Positions 36,974 to 45,661 of a stretch of DNA of 64,000 nucleotides are shown here, one piece after another. A model generated the notes under the pieces. That model worked only from the letters and a program-made list of their open reading frames with translations, was not told where the DNA came from and searched no databases. Numbering within the stretch: position 1 is the stretch's first letter; each line of letters opens with the position of its first letter. The position numbers and the translations under genes are program-made. Location: contig JAGWNX010000005.1 in the NCBI GenBank assembly GCA_028872955.1, forward strand, positions 1 through 64,000, in the 5' to 3' direction. This DNA comes from Acidobacteriota bacterium. GTDB taxonomy: Bacteria > Acidobacteriota > Terriglobia > Terriglobales > Acidobacteriaceae.

Positions 36974-38073
36974 AGAACGCGTTCCAACTGAGCCAGGCCA
37001 AGGATCGCCCGGTCCGCATCCTGATCGTGCGCACCGGCGCCATGGGCGATGTGCTGCACGCCATGCCGGCGGTGTTTGCCCTGCGCGCCGCACGGCCAGA
37101 CTGGCGCATCAGCTGGGCGATCGAGCCCCGCTGGAGTCCTCTGCTGGCCGCCGCTGAGGCCGATGGCCTGCGTGGCCCCTCCATGCCGCTGGTCGATCGC
37201 TGGCACGGCGTAGCCACCGGCGAATGGAAGCGTCGCCCGTTCTCGCTGTGGACCGCGCAAAACATCGCAGCGCTGCGCCATGAGCTCCGCGCCGGCAGCT
37301 ATGACATCTGTGTGGACATGCAGGGCCTCATTCGCTCCTCCATCATCGGCCGCATGGTCGGCGCGTCGCTCTACGCCGGCCCCGCCGATCCCCGGGAGCG
37401 GGAGGCGCGTTGGCTCTACGGCAAGCAGGTCCGGCGCAGCGCAGCCCACGTCATCGAGCAAGGCTGCGAGCTGCTGGGTGGGGCCGTTGACCTGCCCCTG
37501 GCGCCAGCCCGTGTGGAGCTGCCCGTCGACCACGCAGCCGCACAGTGGTGCGATGGCTATCTCCGCAGCCAGGGGCTGGACCGCTTTGTCGTAATGGCCC
37601 CAACCGCCGGCTGGGGTGCCAAACAGTGGCCGGTCGAGCGCTTCGGCGCAGTGGCTACGGAGCTGGGCCGGGCGGGCTTCCGTACCCTGGTCAATGCGTC
37701 CTCTGACCGCGACGAGATGGCGCGCCGCCTGGTGGAGGCCAGCAACGGCTTCGCCATCGCTGTGCCCTGCTCCATCAGCGAGCTGATTGAGGTACTCCGT
37801 CGCGCTGCCGCCATGATCGCCGGAGACACCGGCCCGCTGCACATGGCCGCAGCGCTGGGGCGCCCCGTGGTCGGCATCTACGGCCCCACGGACCCCGCCC
37901 GCACCGGACCGTACGGAACCGAGGCCAGGGTGTTGCGCGACCCATCCAGCGTGACGAATCATAAGCGTGCGAGCGAACCGGAGGCCGGCCTGCTGCGCAT
38001 TGGTGTGGAGCAGGTGGCCAGCGCCGCGCTGGACCTGCTGGCCGAGGTCGCCGCAAACGAGGTGCTGGATTGA
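36970..38073 (+). CDS. Glycosyltransferase family 9, heptosyltransferase I-like
   Basis: 367 aa. GT-B enzyme that transfers heptose to Kdo in LPS inner core (WaaC branch). Signatures: ILIVRTGAMGDVLHAMPAV, YDICVDMQGLIRS, APTAGWGAKQWP and the nucleotide-sugar site AGDTGPLHMAAALGRPVVGI with YGPTDPARTGPYG. TTG start formed within the lpxK stop (TTGA). WaaC versus WaaF cannot be decided. The next start again overlaps the stop (TTGA), so all four genes from waaA may be co-translated. Confidence 0.88.
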   Translation: MKNAFQLSQAKDRPVRILIVRTGAMGDVLHAMPAVFALRAARPDWRISWAIEPRWSPLLAAAEADGLRGPSMPLVDRWHGVATGEWKRRPFSLWTAQNIAALRHELRAGSYDICVDMQGLIRSSIIGRMVGASLYAGPADPREREARWLYGKQVRRSAAHVIEQGCELLGGAVDLPLAPARVELPVDHAAAQWCDGYLRSQGLDRFVVMAPTAGWGAKQWPVERFGAVATELGRAGFRTLVNASSDRDEMARRLVEASNGFAIAVPCSISELIEVLRRAAAMIAGDTGPLHMAAALGRPVVGIYGPTDPARTGPYGTEARVLRDPSSVTNHKRASEPEAGLLRIGVEQVASAALDLLAEVAANEVLD

Positions 38074-38633
38074 GTCAACGCACAGGCTGGCAGCGGATCG
38101 CACGACGCATCCGGGTGCCGCTGGGGTTCGTCTTCGCTGCCGTCTTTCTCTGGCTGGCCCGGCCCAGCTGCACCACGCTGCTGGCCAGCCTGGCGCTGGT
38201 AGCACCCGGGGTTTGGCTGCGTGCCTACGCTGCCGGATACGTGCGCAAGAACGCCGAGCTGACCCGCACCGGCCCGTATGCCTACACGCGCAACCCGCTC
38301 TACCTGGGCAGCATGATGATCGCCTTCGGCTTTGCCGGGGCGGCCCGCAGTGCCGCCATTCTAGTGGTTCTGGCGCTGCTCTTCGCGGTCATCTACATTC
38401 CCACCATCCTCAGTGAAGAGAGCTATCTGCGCGAGCACTTCCCCGGTTTTGACGAGTACGCCGCAGCCGTACCGCGCCTGCTGCCGCGCCTTACCCCGGC
38501 CGCTACCGGCCAGACCGCAGGTGCCTTCTCGCGCGAACGCTACCTGAAGCACCGCGAGTACAATGCAGGTATAGGCGCTCTCGCCATCTATCTGGCGCTG
38601 GCGCTCAAGTGGGTACTGGCGCACCACCGCTGA
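38070..38633 (+). CDS. Isoprenylcysteine carboxyl methyltransferase-like integral membrane protein
   Basis: 187 aa, about four membrane helices. The ICMT/PEMT signature TRTGPYAYTRNPLYLGSMMI is present with the conserved Glu-rich LSEESYLREHFPGFDEYAAAVPRLLP following. In bacteria such proteins methylate lipids or small hydrophobic acceptors; substrate unknown. TTG start overlaps the heptosyltransferase stop. Position inside a lipid A operon suggests a lipid substrate; that is inference. Confidence 0.8.
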   Translation: MSQRTGWQRIARRIRVPLGFVFAAVFLWLARPSCTTLLASLALVAPGVWLRAYAAGYVRKNAELTRTGPYAYTRNPLYLGSMMIAFGFAGAARSAAILVVLALLFAVIYIPTILSEESYLREHFPGFDEYAAAVPRLLPRLTPAATGQTAGAFSRERYLKHREYNAGIGALAIYLALALKWVLAHHR

Positions 38634-38704
38634 AGTTGTCCCTTCGACTTGTCTTCTCCGGGAGCCGTGCAGCCCGTGTCGCACGCCCACAAGTCCACGA
38701 TCCG

Positions 38705-39556
38705 ATGAGGTATTCCCGTGCTGCACATGCGAGCCGACCGTTGCTGAAGCTCTTGCCTGATGGAAGACATCTGCTGGCCGCTCTGTCGCTGGCTCTGCTG
38801 GCCCCGGCCGGTGCCGCGCAGTTCCTTTCTCCGCGGCCCGCGCCCCAGCCCGTCGTCATCCCCAGCCTGCAGCCTCCCTTGCCGGAGTACGTCTTCCCTG
38901 ATCGCCAGACGCTCACCTTTGCTGTGGACTGGCGTGTCTTTCCAGCCGCCACCGCCGTCTTCCACCTGGAGCGTGAGGGCAACACAGAGAAGGTGACCGC
39001 CTCGGCCGATACCCTCGGTGCCATCACCATGCTCTTCCCCGTGGTCGATCGCTTCCAGGCCTCGCTCGATACGCGCACCGGCTGCTCAGGTGGCTTTAGC
39101 AAGCAGCTGCTGGAGGGCCACCGGCGCGTCACCGGCGACCTCTCCTTCAACTATCAGCAGGGCCGCCAGACTCTGGTAGAGAAGAATCTGGTGAAAGGCA
39201 CCTCCAAGACCCAGACCGCATCCATCCCTGCCTGCGTGACGGACTCACTCTCCGCCATCTTCTACGCAGCCTCTCAGCCACTCGTCGTCGGCCAGCCCGT
39301 ACGCTTCCCCCTCGCAGACTCCATGCGCACGGTCACGGTGGCCATGAAGGTGGAGGCGCGCGAAGAGGTGAAGGTACCTGCCGGAACCTTCCAGACCATT
39401 CGCGTACAGCCCACGGCAGACGAGGGCATCGTGAAGAATCGCGGCAACATCTGGATCTGGTACACCGATGACGCACGGCATATGCCAGTGCAGATTCAGG
39501 CGCGGCTGTTCTTTGGCACCATCACCGCCCGCCTGCAGAGCTACGAGGCCAAATAA
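38705..39556 (+). CDS. DUF3108-family secreted protein
   Basis: 283 aa. Signal peptide HLLAALSLALLAPAGAAQ in an Arg-rich N-terminus, Pro-rich linker (RPAPQPVVIPSLQPPLPEY), then a beta-sandwich of the DUF3108 type: LTFAVDWRVFPAATAVFHLE, the SLDTRTGCSGGFSKQ block and KVPAGTFQTIRVQPTADEGI ending in IWIWYTDDARHMPVQIQARLFFG. DUF3108 proteins are periplasmic and of unknown function, often beside envelope genes. The start at 38705 lacks a ribosome site; an earlier ATG at 38609 would overlap the ICMT-like gene. Confidence 0.8.
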   Translation: MRYSRAAHASRPLLKLLPDGRHLLAALSLALLAPAGAAQFLSPRPAPQPVVIPSLQPPLPEYVFPDRQTLTFAVDWRVFPAATAVFHLEREGNTEKVTASADTLGAITMLFPVVDRFQASLDTRTGCSGGFSKQLLEGHRRVTGDLSFNYQQGRQTLVEKNLVKGTSKTQTASIPACVTDSLSAIFYAASQPLVVGQPVRFPLADSMRTVTVAMKVEAREEVKVPAGTFQTIRVQPTADEGIVKNRGNIWIWYTDDARHMPVQIQARLFFGTITARLQSYEAK

Positions 39557-39828
39557 TGAGCCAGCGCGATCCGGAACAGTACATCACCGTCGGCAAGTAC
39601 CTTGAGCCCGTCGTCGCGCAGATGGCCAAAGGCATGCTGGAGTCGGCGGGCATCGAGTGCTTCCTGCTGGGCGAGAATGCGAACAGCCTGCTGGCTCCGG
39701 CCTTTCGCGCCAGGCTGCAGGTACACCGCCGCGACGAGCCGGAGGCCCGCGCCCTGCTGGCCGAGGCCGGCGATGACTCTTCTGGCGACTGGGCCCAAGC
39801 TATCGAGGAGGCGTCTGACGATGCCTAG
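39556..39828 (+). CDS. DUF2007-domain protein
   Basis: 90 aa. The DUF2007 fold (VGKYLEPVVAQMAKGMLESAGIECF then LQVHRRDEPEARALLAE) occupies almost all of it; an acidic tail follows. DUF2007 is described as a putative signal-transducing or PII-like domain with no proven function. The start shares an A with the DUF3108 stop (TAATG), and its stop overlaps queC by 8 nt, so it is locked between them in one transcript. Confidence 0.82.
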   Translation: MSQRDPEQYITVGKYLEPVVAQMAKGMLESAGIECFLLGENANSLLAPAFRARLQVHRRDEPEARALLAEAGDDSSGDWAQAIEEASDDA

Positions 39829-40537
39829 CCCTGTCACCCGGCCGCGCGCCGTCGTCTGCCTCTCCGGCGGCATGGACTCCTGCGTCTGCACGGCGCTGGC
39901 CGCTCGAGATCACGACGTCTATGCCGTGCACTTCAGCTACGGGCAGCGCACCCAGTCCCGCGAGCTGCGTTCGGCCCAGGCGATCGCCCAGGCGGTCGGG
40001 GTCAAGGAGCTGATGGTGCTGTCCATGGAGCTGTTCCGGCGCATCGGCGGCTCTGCGCTGACCGACACCAGCATCGCGGTACCCGCAGCACCCGCCCAGG
40101 AGGCGCAGATCGGCACCGAGATCCCCGTCACCTACGTGCCCTTTCGCAACGCCCACTTCCTGTCTGCGGCCGTCAGCTGGGCAGAGGTGCTGGGAGCAAA
40201 GCAGGTTTATCTCGGTGCGGTAGAGCAGGATAGCTCCGGCTACCCGGACTGCAGGCCAGCCTACTATGACGCCTTCAACGCGCTCATCCGCGAGGGCACC
40301 CGCGAGGGCGATATTCGGGTGGAAACCCCGCTGATTCACCTGCGCAAGAGCGAGATCGTGCGCCTTGGAGTTGAACTGGGCGCGCCGTTCCATGTAAGTT
40401 GGTCTTGCTATTCCGGTGAAACGGAGGCCTGCGGTGTGTGCGACAGCTGCGTCTTGCGGCTGCGTGCCTTCCGCGAGGCCGGCGCGGTGGATCCCATCCC
40501 TTACCGGAGCCGCTCAGACGGGACGGGAAAGGCTTAA
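39821..40537 (+). CDS. queC: 7-cyano-7-deazaguanine synthase
   Basis: 238 aa. ATP-dependent conversion of 7-carboxy-7-deazaguanine to preQ0. PP-loop SGGMDSCVC at the N-terminus, HFSYGQRTQSRE, YVPFRNAHFLS, GAVEQDSSGYPDCRP, and the zinc site C-x(8)-CGVCDSC near the C-terminus. GAGGAGG about 9 nt before ATG 39821. It ends the envelope operon although it belongs with queD-queE. Confidence 0.95.
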   Translation: MPSPVTRPRAVVCLSGGMDSCVCTALAARDHDVYAVHFSYGQRTQSRELRSAQAIAQAVGVKELMVLSMELFRRIGGSALTDTSIAVPAAPAQEAQIGTEIPVTYVPFRNAHFLSAAVSWAEVLGAKQVYLGAVEQDSSGYPDCRPAYYDAFNALIREGTREGDIRVETPLIHLRKSEIVRLGVELGAPFHVSWSCYSGETEACGVCDSCVLRLRAFREAGAVDPIPYRSRSDGTGKA

Positions 40538-40607
40538 GAGCAGTGATGCGGGGCCTGCATCCGGCACCGCGGCAAAGAAGATTCCTCAGGAGAAACGAGA
40601 AGACGCT

Positions 40608-41783
40608 ATGAAACGTGCAGGAAAGTTGAAAGGCCTGATGTTGGCACTTGCCGCCGTGTTGCTGCTGGGACACGCCGTCAACGCCTCGGCGCAGCGCAAC
40701 GCAAGCATCCACGGCCGCGTGTTGAACGCAATCGGCCAGCCGCTGAACCACGGTGACGTGCGCCTCTCCACCGACCGCGCCGCAGACCAGGCAAGCCGGA
40801 AGTACAAGTACGTCTTCCAGATTCAGCCTGACGGCACCTACAAGGGTAGCGATATTCTGCCCGACGACTACGTCGTCTTCGTCATCCAGGACCAGAAGAC
40901 CCTGGACTACAACGAGAGCGTCAAGTTCTCTCCGGACGAGGATAAGCAGGTCGACTTCGACATGTCGCGCGCGGACTACATCGCCAAGATGACGCCCGAA
41001 GAGCGCAAGGCCCTGGACGAGTACAAGAAGAAGAACGCCGAGGTGATGGCCGCCAACCAGAAGATTGCCAACCTCAACAATCTTCTGATTCAGGCCCGCT
41101 CGGATAACAAGGCCGGCAACTATGAAGCCGCCGCCACCGCCATGAAGCAGGCGACAGCCGCCAAGCCGGACGAGTCGATCCTGTGGCTGACCCTGGCGGA
41201 TGCCCAGCTGGGCCTGGCAAACAAGGCAGCCGCAGATGCCAAGGCAGCAGGTAAGCCGGCGACAGACCCCGACGTGGTCCAGAAGTATCAGGACGCCGTT
41301 GCCTCCTACAAGAAGACCATCGACCTGAACGCCGCCTCAAAGAAGGCCAGCGCGGACGTAGCTGGAACTGCCTACAACCAGCTGGGTCAGGCCTATGTGA
41401 AGTCGGGTGACCCCAAGGATGCAGTGGACGCGTACGAGGCCGCAGTCAAGGCGCAGCCCGCCTCGGCCGGCATGTACTACTACAATGAGGCGGCTACGCT
41501 CTACAACGCCGGCTCCATCGACGAAGCGGCCGCTGCCGCCGACAAGGCCATCGCAGCAGACCCCAAGCGCGCCGACGCGTACTACATCAAGGGTCAGTCG
41601 CTCATTCCCAAGGCCAGTGTGGATAAGTCCGGCAAGATCGTCGCGCCCCCGGGCTGCGTGGATGCTTACCAGATGTATCTGCAGTTGGCACCTCCGGGAC
41701 CGCGCGCCGACGAGGTCAAGGGCATCCTCACCGGTATCGGCGAGAAGGTTGAGTCGAACTACAAGGCATCACGCAAGAAGTAA
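40608..41783 (+). CDS. Secreted TPR-repeat protein
   Basis: 391 aa. Signal peptide GLMLALAAVLLLGHAVNASAQ. Residues 30-110 form a carboxypeptidase-regulatory-like beta-sandwich (NASIHGRVLNAIGQPLNHGDV, YVFQIQPDGTYKGSDILPDDY). A charged helix follows, then at least four TPR repeats (ARSDNKAGNYEAAATAMKQA, NQLGQAYVKSGDPKDAVDAY, NEAATLYNAGSIDEAAAAADKAI, ADAYYIKGQSL). Probably a periplasmic scaffold. ATG 40608 has GAGAAG and AGGAG upstream. It is followed by a strong terminator. Confidence 0.85.
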   Translation: MKRAGKLKGLMLALAAVLLLGHAVNASAQRNASIHGRVLNAIGQPLNHGDVRLSTDRAADQASRKYKYVFQIQPDGTYKGSDILPDDYVVFVIQDQKTLDYNESVKFSPDEDKQVDFDMSRADYIAKMTPEERKALDEYKKKNAEVMAANQKIANLNNLLIQARSDNKAGNYEAAATAMKQATAAKPDESILWLTLADAQLGLANKAAADAKAAGKPATDPDVVQKYQDAVASYKKTIDLNAASKKASADVAGTAYNQLGQAYVKSGDPKDAVDAYEAAVKAQPASAGMYYYNEAATLYNAGSIDEAAAAADKAIAADPKRADAYYIKGQSLIPKASVDKSGKIVAPPGCVDAYQMYLQLAPPGPRADEVKGILTGIGEKVESNYKASRKK

Positions 41784-41799
41784 CCCGAACAAACGCATG

Positions 41800-41828
41800 A
41801 AGGCCCCGGGCACAGGCTCGGGGCCTTT
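41800..41828 (+). terminator. Intrinsic terminator after the TPR gene
   Basis: AAGGCCCCG and CGGGGCCTT form a 9-bp stem with a 10-nt loop, followed by TT. It begins 16 nt after the TPR stop codon and ends about 20 nt before moeA. Confidence 0.85.
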
Positions 41829-41848
41829 TGAATGAAAGGCCAAACGCG

Positions 41849-43099
41849 ATGGGCATGGCTCCTGCGGAGCTGTTGAGCTTTGATGCGGCGCTGGAGCGCG
41901 TGCTGCAGGCTGCTGCCACGCTTCAGCCACCGGCAGTGGAGCGCCTGCCGCTGCTGGCTGCGCTCGGCCGCGTGCTGGCGGCGCCCATCACAGCCGACCG
42001 CGACCAGCCGCCGTTTGACCGCTGCACCCGCGATGGCTTTGCCGTGCGTGCCACCGATGCGGTAGCTGGAGCAGCACTGCGCGTGACAGGCAGCCTGCGC
42101 GCCGGGCAGGCCTGGAGCGGCCAGCCGCTGCAACCGGGCTGCGCCATAGGCATTATGACCGGCGCGCCCGTGCCCCCGGGGGCCGACGCGGTGGTGATGG
42201 TGGAGCATGTCCAGCGACACGGCGAGACCCTGCACCTGGCCGCAGACCGCACCTGGCACCGCGGCGAAAACATTGTTCCGCAAGGCAGTGAGGCGGCTGC
42301 CGGCGCGCAGCTCCTGGCTGTCGGCTCCGAGCTCGCAGCGCCGGAGATTGCTCTGGCCGCGGCCTGCGGCCTGCAACACCTCAGCGTCTATCGCAGGCCG
42401 CGCGTCGCCATTCTGGCTACCGGCGATGAGTTGGTCGAGCCGGGCACTGCCTCGTCGCTGCTGCCTGCACAGATCTGGAACTCCAACAGCTTCGGCATTG
42501 CGGCGCTGGTGATGGAAGCAGGCGGAGATGCGGTGCGCCTGCCCATTGCGCGCGACACCCGCGACGAGCTGCGAGCCACGCTGGCGCAGTGCCGGGAGGC
42601 AGACCTGATCGTGCTCTCCGGAGGCGTCTCCATGGGTGAGTTCGACCTGGTCGAGGAGGTGCTCGCCGAGCATCAGGCGCAGTTCTTCTTTACGGGTGTC
42701 CGCATGCAGCCCGGCAAGCCGGTAGTCTTCGGCAGGCTGGGCGGGCTCTCAGACCGGCCGGGCCCGTACTTCTTTGGCCTGCCCGGCAACCCGATCTCTA
42801 CCCAGGTCACCTTCCGCTGCTTTGCCGCCCCGCTGCTGCGCGCGCTGGCCGGTGGCGTGGTGGCGGGGCCATGCTTTGCGCAGGCCACTCTGGAGGAAGA
42901 GGTGGCAGCCCGGCCCGGGCTCACCCGCGTGCTGCCCGCCAGGCTGACCAGTCGTTACGATGGCAGCACCGTGCGCCTGGTGGCGTGGCAGGGCTCGGGC
43001 GATCAGGCCGCCCACGCCCGCTCTAACTGCTACGCCGTCCTGCCCGCTGCGCGTGAGAGTCTGTGCGCCGGAGAGAGAATCTCCGTGCTGCTGCGATAG
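41849..43099 (+). CDS. moeA: Molybdopterin molybdenumtransferase MoeA
   Basis: 416 aa. Inserts molybdate into adenylylated molybdopterin. Signatures: DRDQPPFDRCTRDGFAVR, MTGAPVPPGADAVVM, RGENIVPQGSEAAAG, ILATGDELV, NSNSFG, VLSGGVSMGEFD and PGKPVVFG with FGLPGNPIS. ATG 41849 (AAAGG 9 nt upstream); ATG 41855 is an alternative. moaC follows after 9 nt. No other molybdenum cofactor gene is in the window. Confidence 0.94.
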   Translation: MGMAPAELLSFDAALERVLQAAATLQPPAVERLPLLAALGRVLAAPITADRDQPPFDRCTRDGFAVRATDAVAGAALRVTGSLRAGQAWSGQPLQPGCAIGIMTGAPVPPGADAVVMVEHVQRHGETLHLAADRTWHRGENIVPQGSEAAAGAQLLAVGSELAAPEIALAAACGLQHLSVYRRPRVAILATGDELVEPGTASSLLPAQIWNSNSFGIAALVMEAGGDAVRLPIARDTRDELRATLAQCREADLIVLSGGVSMGEFDLVEEVLAEHQAQFFFTGVRMQPGKPVVFGRLGGLSDRPGPYFFGLPGNPISTQVTFRCFAAPLLRALAGGVVAGPCFAQATLEEEVAARPGLTRVLPARLTSRYDGSTVRLVAWQGSGDQAAHARSNCYAVLPAARESLCAGERISVLLR

Positions 43100-43108
43100 G
43101 ATGGCGGA

Positions 43109-43582
43109 ATGAGTGAGCAACTTTCGCACTTCGACGAGACCGGCCAGGCGCATATGGTCGACGTCAGCGCCAAGTCCGCAACCCGCCGCGAGGCCGTGGC
43201 CGCAGCCTTTGTGGAGTTGAGCGACGCCGTGCTGCAGGCGCTGCCACAGAACCCCAAGGGCAACCCGCTGGAGGTCGCCCGCTTCGCCGGAATCCAGGCC
43301 GCGAAGAAGACGGCCGACCTCATCCCTATGTGTCATCCGCTGGCGCTCAGCTTTGTCGACGTGCAGGCCCGTGTGGCCGCAGGCGGGGTAGCGATTGAGG
43401 CCACCGCCGCCACCGTGGCCGGAACCGGTGTCGAGATGGAGGCCATGGTGGCCGCCTCCGTTGCGGCGCTCACCGTCTACGACATGACCAAGGCACTCGA
43501 CAAAGGCATTCGCATCCGCGAAGTTGTGCTGTTGCGCAAGACCGGCGGCAAGAGCGGCGAGTATCGGCGAGGGCCCGCATAA
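43109..43582 (+). CDS. moaC: Cyclic pyranopterin monophosphate synthase
   Basis: 157 aa. Second enzyme of the first molybdenum cofactor step, acting after MoaA. LSHFDETGQAHMVDVSAKSATRREAVA, KKTADLIPMCHPLALSFVDV (catalytic region with Cys-His), GTGVEMEAMVAASVAALTVYDM and the final lysine-rich tail are all present. The stop overlaps the next ATG (TAATG). Confidence 0.95.
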   Translation: MSEQLSHFDETGQAHMVDVSAKSATRREAVAAAFVELSDAVLQALPQNPKGNPLEVARFAGIQAAKKTADLIPMCHPLALSFVDVQARVAAGGVAIEATAATVAGTGVEMEAMVAASVAALTVYDMTKALDKGIRIREVVLLRKTGGKSGEYRRGPA

Positions 43583-44616
43583 TGCGCCTGCGCCCCGTCC
43601 CTGCCCTTCGCGCAGCCACGTCTCTGCTTGCGCCCCTGCTGGCCGCACTGTTGCTGGCTGGCCCGGTAGCGCTCGCGCAACAGCAAAGCAGCATCCACCC
43701 CGGCGAGGTATGGAACGATAATCGTGGCCTGCCCATCCAGGCCCACGGCGGGGGCATCCTGCAGCGCGGCAAGCTCTACTACTGGTTTGGCGAAGACCGC
43801 TCCCAGGGCCTGGACCCTGCCCTGCGCTACGTGGGCTGCTACTCCTCGCGCGATCTGGTGCACTGGCGCTTTCGTCGGCGCATCGCCTTTGCCGATCCTG
43901 AGGGCATCGGGCCCAACTGGATCCTCGAGCGGCCCAAGGTCTTCTACAACAACCGCACCCGAAAGTATGTGATGTATATGCATCTGGACGGGCCGCTGCA
44001 CCCCAGCGAGCACGGCTATCGGCTGGCCAAGGTCGGTGTCGCGGTCAGCAACCGGCCCGACGGCCCCTACCACTTCGTCCGTAGCTTTCGCCCGCTCGGC
44101 CACGAGAGCCGCGACATCGGCCAGTTCGTCGACGACGACGGCTCCGCCTATCTCATCTTTGAGGACCGCCCCTACGGCTTTCGCATTGCGCAGCTCTCGG
44201 CCGACTACCTGAGCGTCGAGCGCGAAGTCGCCTTGCTGCCCATGCATCTGGAGGGCGGCGCGCTGGTGCACTGGCACGGCCTGTACTACGTCCTTGGCTC
44301 CCACCTCTCCGGCTGGGACCCCAACCCCAATCTGTACGCCACGGCAGAGCATCTGGAAGGCCCATGGAGCGAGTTCCGCGACCTGGCACCGCCAGCGGAG
44401 CGGACCTACGGATCGCAAAGCACGTTTCTGCTCAAAGTCACCGGCAGCCGCGCCAGCAGCGTCGTGTTTCTTGGCGACATCTGGAAGCCCAAGGCACTGT
44501 GGGACTCGCGTTACCTGTGGATGCCGCTCCAACTGGGCGATGGTCGCATGGCGCTGCCTTCGCCACAGCCCTGGTCCATCAACATCAAGACCGGAGAGAC
44601 CAGCCTGCAACGATGA
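43582..44616 (+). CDS. Secreted GH43 glycoside hydrolase, exo-beta-1,3-galactanase-like
   Basis: 344 aa with signal peptide (SLLAPLLAALLLAGPVALAQ). Five-bladed GH43 propeller: PIQAHGGGILQRGKLYYWFGED, SSRDLVHW, ERPKV (Glu116), RDIGQFVDDDGSAY, LEGGALVHWHGLYY (Glu224) and YGSQSTF (Gln279). The AHGGGI and ERPKV motifs and a Gln where most GH43 enzymes have the Asp base match subfamily 24 galactan 1,3-beta-galactosidases (Glu/Gln catalysis in Pc1,3Gal43A). It would trim beta-1,3-galactan of arabinogalactan proteins. TAATG coupling to moaC is probably incidental. Confidence 0.83.
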   Translation: MRLRPVPALRAATSLLAPLLAALLLAGPVALAQQQSSIHPGEVWNDNRGLPIQAHGGGILQRGKLYYWFGEDRSQGLDPALRYVGCYSSRDLVHWRFRRRIAFADPEGIGPNWILERPKVFYNNRTRKYVMYMHLDGPLHPSEHGYRLAKVGVAVSNRPDGPYHFVRSFRPLGHESRDIGQFVDDDGSAYLIFEDRPYGFRIAQLSADYLSVEREVALLPMHLEGGALVHWHGLYYVLGSHLSGWDPNPNLYATAEHLEGPWSEFRDLAPPAERTYGSQSTFLLKVTGSRASSVVFLGDIWKPKALWDSRYLWMPLQLGDGRMALPSPQPWSINIKTGETSLQR

Positions 44617-44644
44617 CGTTGCCGCCGGTAGGCTGCGCGCGGGC

Positions 44645-45661
44645 TTAGACCGCAGCAGCCAGAGTGACCGCGAAGTACCGTAGCGGCTCATCCTGCCAGG
44701 TCTGCACAGCGGCAAAGCCTGCCGCAGCCAGCAGCTGCTGCAGACGCTGCCGCGTATATTTGTAACTATTTTCGGTGTGTATCCTCTCGCCAGCCCGCCA
44801 GGGCAACACCAGCTCTGGGCCAGCCCCGCTGGCAGGGATCCGCACCGTCTGCACGCGCGTCGACTGCAGGTGCATCTCCATGCGCGACTCAGCCTCGTTC
44901 CATAGCGCCACGTGGGCAAACTCCGCAGGGTTGAAGTCCGCGCCCAGCTCCCGATTGAGCCGCGCCAGCAGGTTGCGATTGAAGGCTGCCGTCACGCCCG
45001 CAGCATCGTCATACGCAGCCACCAGAGTCGCCACGGACTTCTGCGGGCTGGCTGCTCCCGGTGCCAGATCATAGCCCAGCAGCAGCGTGTCGCCAGGCGC
45101 AAGCTGCCTGCGGACCCGCGCCAGCAGCTCCACCGCCTCCTGCGGCGTGAAGTTGCCAATGCTGGAGCCGATGAACAGGACCATTGCGCGTGTATCCGGC
45201 GGTCGGTGCAGCGGCAAGGGCTGTGTGCTGTAGTCGGCAAGGTGCGGCTCCACTGCAACTCCGGGGAGCGTTGCCTCCAGGTTCTGCCGGGCCAGTGCCA
45301 GCACCGTCGGCGAGACGTCGATCGGCTGGTAGAGCACGCTCGCCTGCTGTCGCAGTGCCGCTGCCAGCAACAGGCCGGTCTTCGCGGCAGATCCTGCGCC
45401 CAGCTCCAGCACGGTGAGCCGTCGGCCCCCGGCGGCGGCCTGCAGCATCGCGGCGGCATCCCGGGCAAAGATGCTGCGCTCGGCACGCGTCAGGTAGTAC
45501 TCCGGCAGTTGGGTGATCTGCTCAAACAGGGCTGAGCCGGTTGCATCGTAGAAGAGCCAGGGCGGCAGCGAACGTGGCGTTGCAACCAGTCCGCGCCACA
45601 CGGCCTGAGCCACAGCGGTAGAACTCTCCGACACCTCTTCGAGCGCCTCTGGCAGCATCAT
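44645..45661 (-). CDS. egtD: L-histidine N-alpha-methyltransferase
   Basis: 338 aa. SAM-dependent trimethylation of His to hercynine, the first step to ergothioneine. Motifs: YDATGSALFEQITQLPEYYLTRAE (read in parts), the SAM site VLELGAGSAAKTG, FIGSSIGNF, LLGYDL, and the C-terminal HTENSYKYT with LRYFAVTLA. The first ATG (45661) overlaps the egtB stop in ATGA, so translation is coupled. Paired with egtB. Confidence 0.93.
   Translation of the reverse strand: MMLPEALEEVSESSTAVAQAVWRGLVATPRSLPPWLFYDATGSALFEQITQLPEYYLTRAERSIFARDAAAMLQAAAGGRRLTVLELGAGSAAKTGLLLAAALRQQASVLYQPIDVSPTVLALARQNLEATLPGVAVEPHLADYSTQPLPLHRPPDTRAMVLFIGSSIGNFTPQEAVELLARVRRQLAPGDTLLLGYDLAPGAASPQKSVATLVAAYDDAAGVTAAFNRNLLARLNRELGADFNPAEFAHVALWNEAESRMEMHLQSTRVQTVRIPASGAGPELVLPWRAGERIHTENSYKYTRQRLQQLLAAAGFAAVQTWQDEPLRYFAVTLAAAV

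Noticed and set aside
43097-43111. TAGGAT-N6-ATG at moaC as a fourth leaderless promoter
   Set aside because: It lies at the end of moeA in a 9-nt intergenic gap and the 6 nt GGCGGA can serve as a ribosome site, so simple operon translation explains it.
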